Origin: an uncultured bacterium
GTDB taxonomy: Bacteria > Actinomycetota > Coriobacteriia > Coriobacteriales > Coriobacteriaceae
Assembly: GCA_905215065.1 (NCBI GenBank)
Contig: CAJMOF010000008.1
Location: 1-64,000 of the forward strand
Direction of reading: 5' to 3'
Length of the DNA: 64,000 bases
Shown here piece by piece: positions 44,588 through 50,865 of this stretch (the stretch's first letter is position 1; each line of letters starts with the position of its first letter). A program made the position numbers and the translations under genes. The notes beneath the pieces were generated by a model. It searched no databases, was not told the origin of the DNA, and saw nothing but the letters and a program-made list of their open reading frames with translations.

Positions 44588-45334
44588 ATGAATGAGTGGA
44601 ATGACATAGCGGTTCTGACGCCACCGGGTGATGTCGACATCGCCTCGGTGTCCGTGCTGCGCCGACGGTTGGATAATTTGATCGACCGGGGCGTGCGTCG
44701 CGTTGTCATCAATTGCCAGGCTGTGGGCTTTATCGACTCGACGGGTTTGGCGTTTTTGCTTACACGTGCCAGAGAGCTCATGAGGCGAGAGGGCCTGCTT
44801 TCGCTCGTTAACGCCTCCGATGAGGTCGTTCGCTTTTTGGAGATTGCCCGACTTGTTGACATCCTTCATGTTGCGGGTCCGGCGCGTGAGTCGATTCCCG
44901 CCATTCCGGTGGGAGAGTTGCCACGATGGAGCAAGAGCATCGAAGTGCAGCGAGGTATCGAGAATCTCCCGTATTATCGGCACCGTGTGGCCGAGCTTCT
45001 CGAATCACTTCCCCTGAGGCGTGATGAACGTTATGACGTCGCATTGGCGCTGGGGGAGGCATTGGGTAACGCGTATGACCATGCGGGCGGTGTTGGCTGT
45101 ATCCTGACGGTTCAGGCCTACGGGGACCGTGTTGTGCTCGAGGTGCTTGATCGGGGCGCTGGCTATTCTATCGATGGGGCGAGCGAGCCGGTGGCATCCG
45201 AGGAACGCGGACGTGGTATCAAGCTTATGCGCATGCTCGTCGATAATGTGGAGGTTACCCGTCGCACGGATGGTGCCGGCACACGCGTTCGGATGGTGAA
45301 GCTGTTTAGCTCGGCATTGGAATCGTGCGCTTAG
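44588..45334 (+). CDS. STAS-HATPase fusion (anti-anti-sigma plus anti-sigma kinase)
   Basis: A 248-residue fusion. Residues 1-100 are a STAS domain (IAVLTPPGDVDIASVSVLRRRLDN; FIDSTGLAFLL with the phosphorylatable Ser near residue 50). Residues about 115-245 are an RsbW/SpoIIAB-type GHKL ATPase: N box LGEALGNAYDHAGG near 155, G1 LDRGAGY, G2 ERGRGIKLMRMLVD. These are normally two proteins that switch partners; here they are one chain beside a SpoIIE phosphatase. The frame is continuous. No sigma factor gene is nearby, so the output is unknown. ATG 44588 is chosen; a TTG at 44570 is possible. Confidence 0.85.
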   Translation: MNEWNDIAVLTPPGDVDIASVSVLRRRLDNLIDRGVRRVVINCQAVGFIDSTGLAFLLTRARELMRREGLLSLVNASDEVVRFLEIARLVDILHVAGPARESIPAIPVGELPRWSKSIEVQRGIENLPYYRHRVAELLESLPLRRDERYDVALALGEALGNAYDHAGGVGCILTVQAYGDRVVLEVLDRGAGYSIDGASEPVASEERGRGIKLMRMLVDNVEVTRRTDGAGTRVRMVKLFSSALESCA

Positions 45335-45379
45335 CGCCTTGGGTTGACATGATTTCCCTGCGTGAACTTGCTTTGAGCA

Positions 45380-45427
45380 ACTTTTTTGAAAAAAGTACTT
45401 GCGTCTTTTGGATAACTCGCGTAAATT
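45380..45427 (+). promoter_or_regulatory. tRNA-Gly/Cys promoter with upstream palindrome
   Basis: ACTTTTTTGAAAAAAGT (45380-45396) precedes TTGCGT (45399-45404), 17 bp, TAAATT (45422-45427), 13 bp before the tRNA. It matches the tRNA-Leu promoter layout. Confidence 0.75.
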
Positions 45428-45439
45428 AATAACCCGCAA

Positions 45440-45515
45440 GCGGACATGGCTCAGTTGGTAGAGCACAACCTTGCCAAGGTTGGGGTCGCGGGTTCGAGCC
45501 CCGTTGTCCGCTCCA
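45440..45515 (+). tRNA. tRNA-Gly (GCC), copy 1
   Basis: Acceptor GCGGACA/TGTCCGC, anticodon stem CAACC/GGTTG with loop TTGCCAA, and encoded CCA. It is identical to copies at 45667 and 46218. Confidence 0.97.
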
Positions 45516-45525
45516 TTGCATTTCC

Positions 45526-45549
45526 GGACCGTTCTTAACGGTCCTTTTT
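45526..45549 (+). terminator. Terminator between tRNA-Gly 1 and tRNA-Cys
   Basis: GGACCGTT and AACGGTCC form an 8-bp stem with a 3-nt loop followed by five T, one base before the tRNA-Cys gene begins. Confidence 0.8.
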
Positions 45550-45550
45550 C

Positions 45551-45624
45551 GGCGAAGTGGCCAAGTGGTAAGGCAGAGGCCTGCAAAGCCTTTACCCCCG
45601 GTTCGAATCCGGGCTTCGCCTCCA
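45551..45624 (+). tRNA. tRNA-Cys (GCA)
   Basis: Acceptor GGCGAAG/CTTCGCC, anticodon loop CTGCAAA (GCA) and encoded CCA. No separate promoter is seen; it follows the hairpin of the preceding tRNA unit directly. Confidence 0.96.
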
Positions 45625-45633
45625 GACAACATC

Positions 45634-45660
45634 CGGGCGCTCCGGCGCCCGTTTTGTTTT
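45634..45660 (+). terminator. Terminator after tRNA-Cys
   Basis: CGGGCGC/GCGCCCG with loop TCCG is followed by TTTTGTTTT. Confidence 0.82.
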
Positions 45661-45666
45661 ACATAT

Positions 45667-45742
45667 GCGGACATGGCTCAGTTGGTAGAGCACAACCTTG
45701 CCAAGGTTGGGGTCGCGGGTTCGAGCCCCGTTGTCCGCTCCA
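45667..45742 (+). tRNA. tRNA-Gly (GCC), copy 2
   Basis: It is identical in sequence to copy 1 (acceptor GCGGACA, anticodon GCC, CCA encoded). It lies 6 bp after the tRNA-Cys terminator. Confidence 0.97.
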
Positions 45743-45750
45743 AACGCAGC

Positions 45751-45780
45751 AGCCCGACTACCACGGTAGCCGGGCTTTTT
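45751..45780 (+). terminator. Terminator after tRNA-Gly 2
   Basis: AGCCCG/CGGGCT plus CTACC/GGTAG (one internal mismatch) form a hairpin ending in five T. Confidence 0.82.
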
Positions 45781-45911
45781 CGTAACCATCGCATGGGCTC
45801 GAAACCGAGAGGGAGCGAGCGTTAAGCAAACGCGGAGCGTTTGTAGCGAGCTGGCGAGGTCGCCGGCAGGCGGCCGAAGTCGGTGCGGATCCGCGAAGCG
45901 GATACGCGGAC

Positions 45912-45929
45912 GCCCCGTTGTCCGCTCCA
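45912..45929 (+). pseudogene. Duplicate of the tRNA-Gly 3' end (possible att remnant)
   Basis: Eighteen bases, GCCCCGTTGTCCGCTCCA, repeat the last 18 bases of tRNA-Gly(GCC) but have no tRNA body in front. About 170 bp separate it from tRNA-Gly 2, including small GC palindromes. It is followed by its own terminator, as if DNA had integrated at the tRNA 3' end and later decayed. Confidence 0.7.
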
Positions 45930-45937
45930 ACTATCTT

Positions 45938-45964
45938 ACGCGGTTCTAACAAACCGCGTTTTTT
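45938..45964 (+). terminator. Terminator after the tRNA remnant
   Basis: ACGCGGTT/AACCGCGT (8 bp, 6-nt loop) is followed by six T counting the last stem base. It was probably the original terminator of tRNA-Gly 2. Confidence 0.82.
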
Positions 45965-45975
45965 GTTGACGCTGC

Positions 45976-46075
45976 GCGGGCTCCGGGTGCCCCATCTTGC
46001 CCCTCAATCGTCGGTCGCGTACATAAAGTACGCTTCCCTCCTCTTTCGCGGCAACCTGGGGCACCCGGAGCCCGC
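45976..46075. repeat. Nested long inverted repeat E3
   Basis: Perfect 19-bp arms (45976-45994 with 46057-46075) enclose GCGTAC/GTACGC (46017-46022 with 46028-46033). It is 100 bp long, with no reading frame, between the tRNA remnant and tRNA-Gly 3. Confidence 0.8.
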
Positions 46076-46176
46076 TCGCTGTTGTGGCCGGGGGAGTGTG
46101 CCATCAGTTCTTTTCGCCTGATTGGTCAATCCGTTCCAGAGGCTCGAACTCTTTTCAAATTATTCGAAAATAGTTC

Positions 46177-46205
46177 TTGCATTCGGGGCGATCATCCCGT
46201 ATATT
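46177..46205 (+). promoter_or_regulatory. Promoter of tRNA-Gly 3 and tRNA-Val
   Basis: TTGCAT (46177-46182), 17 bp, TATATT (46200-46205), preceded by an A/T-rich segment with TTTTCAAA and CGAAAATAGT similar to the other tRNA promoters. Confidence 0.75.
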
Positions 46206-46217
46206 AAATCCTCGCAG

Positions 46218-46293
46218 GCGGACATGGCTCAGTTGGTAGAGCACAACCTTGCCAAGGTTGGGGTCGCGGGTTCGAGCCCCGTTGTCCGCTCCA
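46218..46293 (+). tRNA. tRNA-Gly (GCC), copy 3
   Basis: It is identical to the other two copies, with encoded CCA. It is 3 bp from tRNA-Val and shares its promoter. Confidence 0.97.
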
Positions 46294-46296
46294 TTT

Positions 46297-46371
46297 GGGC
46301 GTTTAGCTCAGGGGGAGAGCGCTTCCCTGACACGGAAGAGGTCAGAAGTTCAAATCTTCTAACGCCCACCA
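46297..46371 (+). tRNA. tRNA-Val (GAC)
   Basis: Acceptor GGGCGTT/AACGCCC, anticodon stem CTTCC/GGAAG with loop CTGACAC (GAC), and encoded CCA. Confidence 0.96.
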
Positions 46372-46380
46372 AATGTTCGC

Positions 46381-46418
46381 AGCTCAGAGGCTATGTCCTC
46401 TGGGCTGTTTTGTTTTTT
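46381..46418 (+). terminator. Terminator after tRNA-Val
   Basis: AGCTCAGAGG pairs with CCTCTGGGCT (one G:U) and is followed by GTTTTGTTTTTT. Confidence 0.85.
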
Positions 46419-46446
46419 GCCACCAAGCGCGCCGCCAAATAAGTCA

Positions 46447-46596
46447 TCAAATATTGATCCACGGTCCGTACGCGATGGTCTTCGCATCCCGTAGGGGTGC
46501 CGGCAGATTGCATGTGTCCTGGCCCATCATGACCGCAACATGTTGGTCAAGCATAATCTTTTGGATTCTTTTGGCGTGAGCGGCTTGGTTTTGGTG
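46447..46596 (-). pseudogene. Possible gene fragment, unidentified
   Basis: An open minus-strand frame of 49 codons reads like a protein C-terminus (KRIQKIMLDQHVAVMMGQ then DAKTIAYGPWINI and a stop) but has an in-frame stop just upstream, no good start and no ribosome site. It may be the relic of a gene lost beside the tRNA cluster, or chance. I do not recognise the family. Confidence 0.25.
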
Positions 46597-46733
46597 CTAT
46601 TTGGCGGCGGCACGGTTGAGGGGGTTTCAAAACTGCTGTGCAGGTAGTTGGGTTGATAACGTTTTAGCAGCCTGCCAAGAGGCCTTCATTTATAATGCGT
46701 CTGCAAATTGACCAATTGCTTTGACCTGCTGAA

Positions 46734-46749
46734 ACACTATATGTTGTGT
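46734..46749. promoter_or_regulatory. NrdR box 1 upstream of nrdD
   Basis: ACACTATATGTTGTGT matches the NrdR consensus ACACWATATATWGTGT at all but one position. NrdR represses ribonucleotide reductase genes when dATP is high. A TATAAT at 46691-46696 lies upstream. Confidence 0.8.
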
Positions 46750-46765
46750 TTGGCCTAAAAAAAGA

Positions 46766-46781
46766 ATACAGGATATAGATG
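46766..46781. promoter_or_regulatory. Degenerate NrdR box 2
   Basis: About 10 of 16 positions match the NrdR consensus, 32 bp (three helical turns) from box 1, the usual spacing of paired NrdR boxes. Confidence 0.5.
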
Positions 46782-46802
46782 CCTCTTTGCCGTATGATAG
46801 AT

Positions 46803-46951
46803 GGCGGACAGAGAACGAGAACCTTATTCGCCCCATTATTTGGATGGATCTTTGAGCCCCTGGATTGGTTGCGAGGATTGTCCGCATGAGGGCCTATGGT
46901 TATCGAGAACACAGATTGCGCAACGGCGCCGCAAGACAGGGTCAAACCCTG
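46803..46951 (+). other. Possible structured leader of nrdD
   Basis: No gene is called in 46419-47008 apart from the items above. GCGGACA (46804-46810) can pair with TGTCCGC (46879-46885), and CAGGGT/ACCCTG (46937-46942 with 46946-46951) forms a tight hairpin. I do not recognise a known riboswitch. Confidence 0.3.
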
Positions 46952-47008
46952 CCGGGCATCGTTTGGCTCTGAAGCGCAATGAGGCTACGATGCGAAAGAG
47001 GCAAGAGG

Positions 47009-49231
47009 ATGAAGATCATCAAGCGCAGCGGCACCGAGGTTACCTTTGACATCGATAAGATCGTCAATGCGATCCGCGCCGCAAACTTGGAGGTCGAGGA
47101 AGGCTCTCGCCTTACCGACCGCCAGGTGATCTATGCGGCACAAAACGTCGCCGAGGCATGTGAGAAGGCCGGCCACACCGTATCGGTCGAGGAGATCCAG
47201 GATCTGGTCGAGGACGAGATTATGCGTCTCGACTGCTACGAGGTCGCCCGCCACTACATCATCTACCGCTATGTTCAGAGCCTGAAGCGCCAAAAGAACA
47301 CGACCGATGACAAGATCCTGTCGCTGATTGAGTGCAATAACGAAGAGGTCAAGCAGGAGAACTCCAACAAGAACCCGACCGTCAACTCCGTTCAGCGCGA
47401 CTATATGGCCGGCGAGATCTCCAAGGACCTGACGCAACGCGTGCTGCTGCCCCAGGAGATCGTGGATGCCCACAACGAGGGCCTGATTCACTTCCACGAT
47501 TCGGACTACTTCGCCCAGCATATGCATAACTGTGACCTGGTGAACCTGGAGGATATGCTCCAGAACGGCACCGTTATCTCGGGCACGCTGATCGAGAAGC
47601 CGCACAGCTTCTCGACTGCTTGCAATATCGCGACGCAGATTATCGCCCAGGTCGCCTCTTCCCAGTACGGCGGTCAGTCGATTTCGTTGACCCACCTGGC
47701 TCCGTTTGTCGAGGTAAGCCGTCAGAAGATTCGCGGCGAGGTTGCCCGCGAGCTCGAGGAGCTTGGCGTCTCTGCGTCTGCCGAGAAGGTCCGTGAGGTC
47801 GTTGAGGACCGTCTGCGTGACGAGATCCGTCGCGGCGTCCAGACGATTCAGTATCAGGTCGTGACCCTTATGACCACGAATGGCCAGGCGCCGTTCGTGA
47901 CGGTCTTTATGTATCTTAACGAGGCCCGTACGCCTCAGGAGAAGCACGACCTTGCCATGATCGTGGAGGAGACGCTTCGCCAGCGCTACGAGGGCGTTAA
48001 GAACGAGGCCGGCGTGTGGATTACCCCGGCATTCCCCAAGCTTATCTATGTGCTCGAGGACGATAACGTTCACGAGAATTCCCCGTACTTCTACCTGACC
48101 CAGCTGGCTGCCAAGTGTACCGCCAAGCGCATGGTGCCCGACTACATCTCCGAGAAGAAGATGCGCGAGCTCAAGCTGTCTAAGGGCGAGACCGCCGGCA
48201 ACGGCGATTGCTACACCTGCATGGGTTGCCGTAGTTTCCTGACGCCCGACCGTTCGGGCAACGGCTTTAACAATGTCGCCAACGCGCTGAACTATGACCC
48301 GACCAAGCCTAAGTACTATGGTCGCTTTAACCAGGGTGTTGTGACCATCAACCTGCCCGATGTCGCGCTGAGCTCGCATCAGGACATGGACAAGTTCTGG
48401 AAGATCTTCGATGAGCGCCTTGAGCTGTGCCATCGTGCCCTGCTGTGCCGTCATGAGCGCCTGATGGGCACGCTTTCGGATGCCGCGCCGATTCTTTGGC
48501 AGTACGGCGCCCTGGCGCGTCTGAAGAAGGGCGAGACGATCGATAAGCTGCTCGTGGGCGGCTATTCCACCATCAGCCTGGGGTATGCCGGCCTGTATGA
48601 GTGCGTCAAGTACATGACGGGCCACAGCCACACCGAGAAGGAGGGCACGCCCTTTGCCATGGCAGTCATGCAGCGCATGAACGACAAGTGCGCCGAGTGG
48701 AAGGCCGAAAGCGATATTGACTTCTCGCTGTACGGTACCCCGCTTGAGTCGACGACCTACAAGTTCGCCAAGTGCCTGCAGCGTCGTTTTGGCATCATCC
48801 CGGGCGTGACGGACAAGGGCTACATCACCAACAGCTACCACGTCCACGTGTCCGAGGAGATCGACGCATTCGACAAGCTCAAGTTCGAGGGCATGTTCCA
48901 GCAGCTTTCGCCGGGCGGTGCCATCTCCTACGTCGAGGTTCCCAACATGCAGGACAACCTCAAGGCTGTCATTCGCGTGATGCAGTACATCTACGACAAC
49001 ATCATGTACGCCGAGCTCAACACCAAGAGCGATTACTGCCAGGTGTGCGGCTACGATGGCGAGATCAAGATTGTCGAGGATGACGGCAAGCTGGTGTGGG
49101 AGTGCCCCAGCTGCGGCAACCGCGACCAGGAGAAGATGAACGTCGCTCGTCGTACGTGCGGCTACATCGGTACCCAGTTCTGGAACCAGGGCCGAACCGA
49201 GGAGATCCGCGACCGCGTGCTGCATCTCTAA
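47009..49231 (+). CDS. nrdD: Anaerobic (class III) ribonucleoside-triphosphate reductase
   Basis: A 740-residue glycyl-radical enzyme reducing NTPs to dNTPs without oxygen. Residues 1-95 are an ATP-cone (MKIIKRSGTEVTFDIDKIVNAI), the allosteric dATP/ATP switch. HDSDYFAQHMHNCDLVNLEDML and YTCMGCRS are core motifs, CQVCGYDG and CPSCGN bind zinc, and the radical site is RRTCGYIGTQFW with Gly718. The ATG at 47009 has GAAAGAGG 8 bases upstream. Regulation by NrdR is indicated by the box at 46734. The activase gene nrdG lies downstream after 426 bp containing two palindromes. Confidence 0.97.
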   Translation: MKIIKRSGTEVTFDIDKIVNAIRAANLEVEEGSRLTDRQVIYAAQNVAEACEKAGHTVSVEEIQDLVEDEIMRLDCYEVARHYIIYRYVQSLKRQKNTTDDKILSLIECNNEEVKQENSNKNPTVNSVQRDYMAGEISKDLTQRVLLPQEIVDAHNEGLIHFHDSDYFAQHMHNCDLVNLEDMLQNGTVISGTLIEKPHSFSTACNIATQIIAQVASSQYGGQSISLTHLAPFVEVSRQKIRGEVARELEELGVSASAEKVREVVEDRLRDEIRRGVQTIQYQVVTLMTTNGQAPFVTVFMYLNEARTPQEKHDLAMIVEETLRQRYEGVKNEAGVWITPAFPKLIYVLEDDNVHENSPYFYLTQLAAKCTAKRMVPDYISEKKMRELKLSKGETAGNGDCYTCMGCRSFLTPDRSGNGFNNVANALNYDPTKPKYYGRFNQGVVTINLPDVALSSHQDMDKFWKIFDERLELCHRALLCRHERLMGTLSDAAPILWQYGALARLKKGETIDKLLVGGYSTISLGYAGLYECVKYMTGHSHTEKEGTPFAMAVMQRMNDKCAEWKAESDIDFSLYGTPLESTTYKFAKCLQRRFGIIPGVTDKGYITNSYHVHVSEEIDAFDKLKFEGMFQQLSPGGAISYVEVPNMQDNLKAVIRVMQYIYDNIMYAELNTKSDYCQVCGYDGEIKIVEDDGKLVWECPSCGNRDQEKMNVARRTCGYIGTQFWNQGRTEEIRDRVLHL

Positions 49232-49242
49232 TAACCATCCCA

Positions 49243-49380
49243 GGCTGCCCTGTAGCGAGGCCCCGGACCTTTACTCGCTATTTCGGACAGTCCTGGCTCA
49301 CGACGGAGGCGCCACTGGCGCCTCCTGTTCGTGCGGAACTCATATCGAGCAAAGGTCCGGGGCCTCGCTACGGGGCAGCC
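49243..49380. repeat. Nested long inverted repeat E4
   Basis: Outer arms of 30 bp with one G:T (49243-49272 with 49351-49380) extend after one mismatch by 4 bp. An inner GGAGGCGCC/GGCGCCTCC stem with an ACT loop lies at 49305-49325. It begins 11 bp after the nrdD stop, the same relative place as E1 after dppF. Confidence 0.85.
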
Positions 49381-49415
49381 AAGTTGACGTAGCTGAGATG
49401 CAGTATGCGGTCTGC

Positions 49416-49571
49416 TCACTCCTCGAAGTTCTTAGCGGAAATAATTCGAGCTGCAGCTGCGATTTGCTTGCGATAGCGGTTGAGCTGCAACAAAGTTTTT
49501 ATTAGACCTCGAACCCTATACTCGATGTTCGCTTCGTTCACCGAGTATCGCTCGCGAGGGGTCTGGAGCAT
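49416..49571 (-). CDS. Candidate 51-residue small protein, unidentified
   Basis: An ATG-initiated minus-strand frame encodes a 51-residue basic, helix-prone peptide (MLQTPRERYSVNEANIEYRV at the start, ending in RIISAKNFEE). It lies in a gene-free gap and its first codons are inside the arm of palindrome E5. The ribosome site is weak (GGGACG). Composition is protein-like, but there is no family match I can name; it could be a fragment or chance. Confidence 0.3.
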   Translation of the reverse strand: MLQTPRERYSVNEANIEYRVRGLIKTLLQLNRYRKQIAAAARIISAKNFEE

Positions 49572-49643
49572 ATCGTCCCGCCCGCAGTTTCGCAGGCCGA
49601 AGGCCGAGAATGTTTGAGGACGGGGTGATATGCTCCAGACCCC
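49558..49643. repeat. Inverted repeat E5 abutting the nrdG ribosome site
   Basis: Perfect 17-bp arms (49558-49574 with 49627-49643), extendable by 6 pairs with two wobbles to 23 bp, with an inner GCC-GAA-GGC apex. The right arm ends one base before the AGGAAGG ribosome site of nrdG, so folding could influence nrdG translation. Confidence 0.8.
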
Positions 49644-49657
49644 CAGGAAGGTTACTT

Positions 49658-50239
49658 ATGAACTACGCGAACATTAAGTATTTCGACATTGCTGATGGGG
49701 AAGGCGTTCGTACTTCTCTGTTTGTGAGCGGGTGCCGTCGTGGGTGCAAGAATTGCTTTAACTCTGTTGCGTGGGACTTTGCTGCGGGCGAGCCCTTTGA
49801 TCGTGCCGTCGAGGACAAGATTATCGAGAGCCTCGATCATCCCTTTATCGATGGTCTGACGATTCTGGGCGGCGAGCCTATGGAGCCCGAGAACCAGGCG
49901 GGACTCGTTGATTTCATTGAGCGCGTGCGCACGGCTTACCCGGTGGAGTCGGGGAAGACTATTTGGTGCTTTACCGGTGACGTGCTCGAGGAGCTTATGC
50001 CGGGCGGTCGCCATCATACCGAGGTGACGGATCGCATCCTTGCCTGCCTTGACATGTTGGTGGACGGCCCGTTTGTTCAAGATCTGTACGATATCTCGTT
50101 GCGTTTTAGGGGCTCGAGCAATCAGCGCGTGATCGATATGAATGCCACGCGCGCCCGTGCTGAGCGCGAGGGCGTTGCGCTTTGTGATGCGGTTGAACTT
50201 TGGCGTGATGATCCGGTCTATTCGACCCATACTATGTAG
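49658..50239 (+). CDS. nrdG: Anaerobic ribonucleotide reductase activating protein
   Basis: A 193-residue radical-SAM enzyme that installs the glycyl radical on NrdD. The [4Fe-4S] motif is CRRGCKNC (CxxxCxxC) near residue 26-33, preceded by YFDIADGEGVRTSLFVSG; the SAM-binding GGE is in LTILGGEPMEP. The C-terminal part is longer than in E. coli NrdG. ATG 49658 has AGGAAGG upstream; the longer frame starts within the palindrome and is not used. It should function with nrdD despite the 426-bp gap. Confidence 0.93.
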   Translation: MNYANIKYFDIADGEGVRTSLFVSGCRRGCKNCFNSVAWDFAAGEPFDRAVEDKIIESLDHPFIDGLTILGGEPMEPENQAGLVDFIERVRTAYPVESGKTIWCFTGDVLEELMPGGRHHTEVTDRILACLDMLVDGPFVQDLYDISLRFRGSSNQRVIDMNATRARAEREGVALCDAVELWRDDPVYSTHTM

Positions 50240-50305
50240 CTTGTGGTCGATGCCGGAGGGCGTGGTACCATAGCGCGAACGTGAAATCGGAAAAGTGAGG
50301 CCCAG

Positions 50306-50863
50306 ATGGTCGATCAGGAAAAAGTCGAGGCCGCCATTAAGCTGTTGCTTGAGGGCATAGGCGAGGACCCAACTCGTGAGGGCCTGCTGGAGACCCCGGC
50401 GCGCGTTGCCCGTATGTATGGTGAGATTGCCGGCGGCATGGACCAGAGTGCCGAGGAGCACCTGTCCAAAACCTTTGCCGTCGCTTCGAACGATTTGGTT
50501 ATCGAGCGCGACATTACGTTCTACTCGCTGTGCGAACATCATCTGCTGCCGTTTTATGGCAAGGCCGCCATTGGTTATATCCCTAACGGTCGGGTGGCTG
50601 GGCTTTCCAAGCTCGCCCGCACGGTTGAGGTTTATGCCCGCCGTCTTCAGCTGCAGGAGCAACTGTGCACACAGGTTGCCGATGCCCTCATGGATTATCT
50701 CGCTCCCCAGGGAGCGATTGTGTTGATGGAGGCCGAGCATATGTGCATGACGATGCGTGGCGTGCAAAAGCCCGGCACCAAGACCGTGACGCTTGCTCGC
50801 CGCGGCGTCTTTGAGACCGATCCCGCGCTCGAGGAGCGTTTCTTTAGGATGCTGGGCCGCTAA
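50306..50863 (+). CDS. folE: GTP cyclohydrolase I
   Basis: A 185-residue type I cyclohydrolase that makes 7,8-dihydroneopterin triphosphate from GTP, the first step of pterin synthesis. The zinc and active-site segments are SLCEHHLLPFYGKAAIGYIP (Cys, His, His) and EAEHMCMTMRGVQKPGTKTVT (Cys). GLLETPARVARMYGEI is the N-terminal family motif. It is 2 bp from an HD-domain gene and upstream of folB, so a pterin operon is likely. folP and folK are not in the window, so the end product (folate or a queuosine-type branch) is open. Confidence 0.95.
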   Translation: MVDQEKVEAAIKLLLEGIGEDPTREGLLETPARVARMYGEIAGGMDQSAEEHLSKTFAVASNDLVIERDITFYSLCEHHLLPFYGKAAIGYIPNGRVAGLSKLARTVEVYARRLQLQEQLCTQVADALMDYLAPQGAIVLMEAEHMCMTMRGVQKPGTKTVTLARRGVFETDPALEERFFRMLGR

Positions 50864-50865
50864 CC

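Noticed and set aside
45783..45911. GC-rich short palindromes after tRNA-Gly 2 as a possible ncRNA
   Set aside because: Several small stems can be drawn, but no single stable fold, promoter or known family supports an RNA gene.
45440..46293. Regularly repeated 76-nt units resembling a repeat array
   Set aside because: They are identical tRNA-Gly genes with full cloverleaf pairing, not CRISPR repeats.
46801..47049. An 82-codon frame overlapping the nrdD start
   Set aside because: It overlaps nrdD by 41 bases, has no ribosome site and covers a leader with stem potential.
46985..49225. A 746-codon minus-strand frame over nrdD
   Set aside because: It is the mirror of nrdD, caused by the rarity of TAA/TAG/TGA complements in its codon usage.
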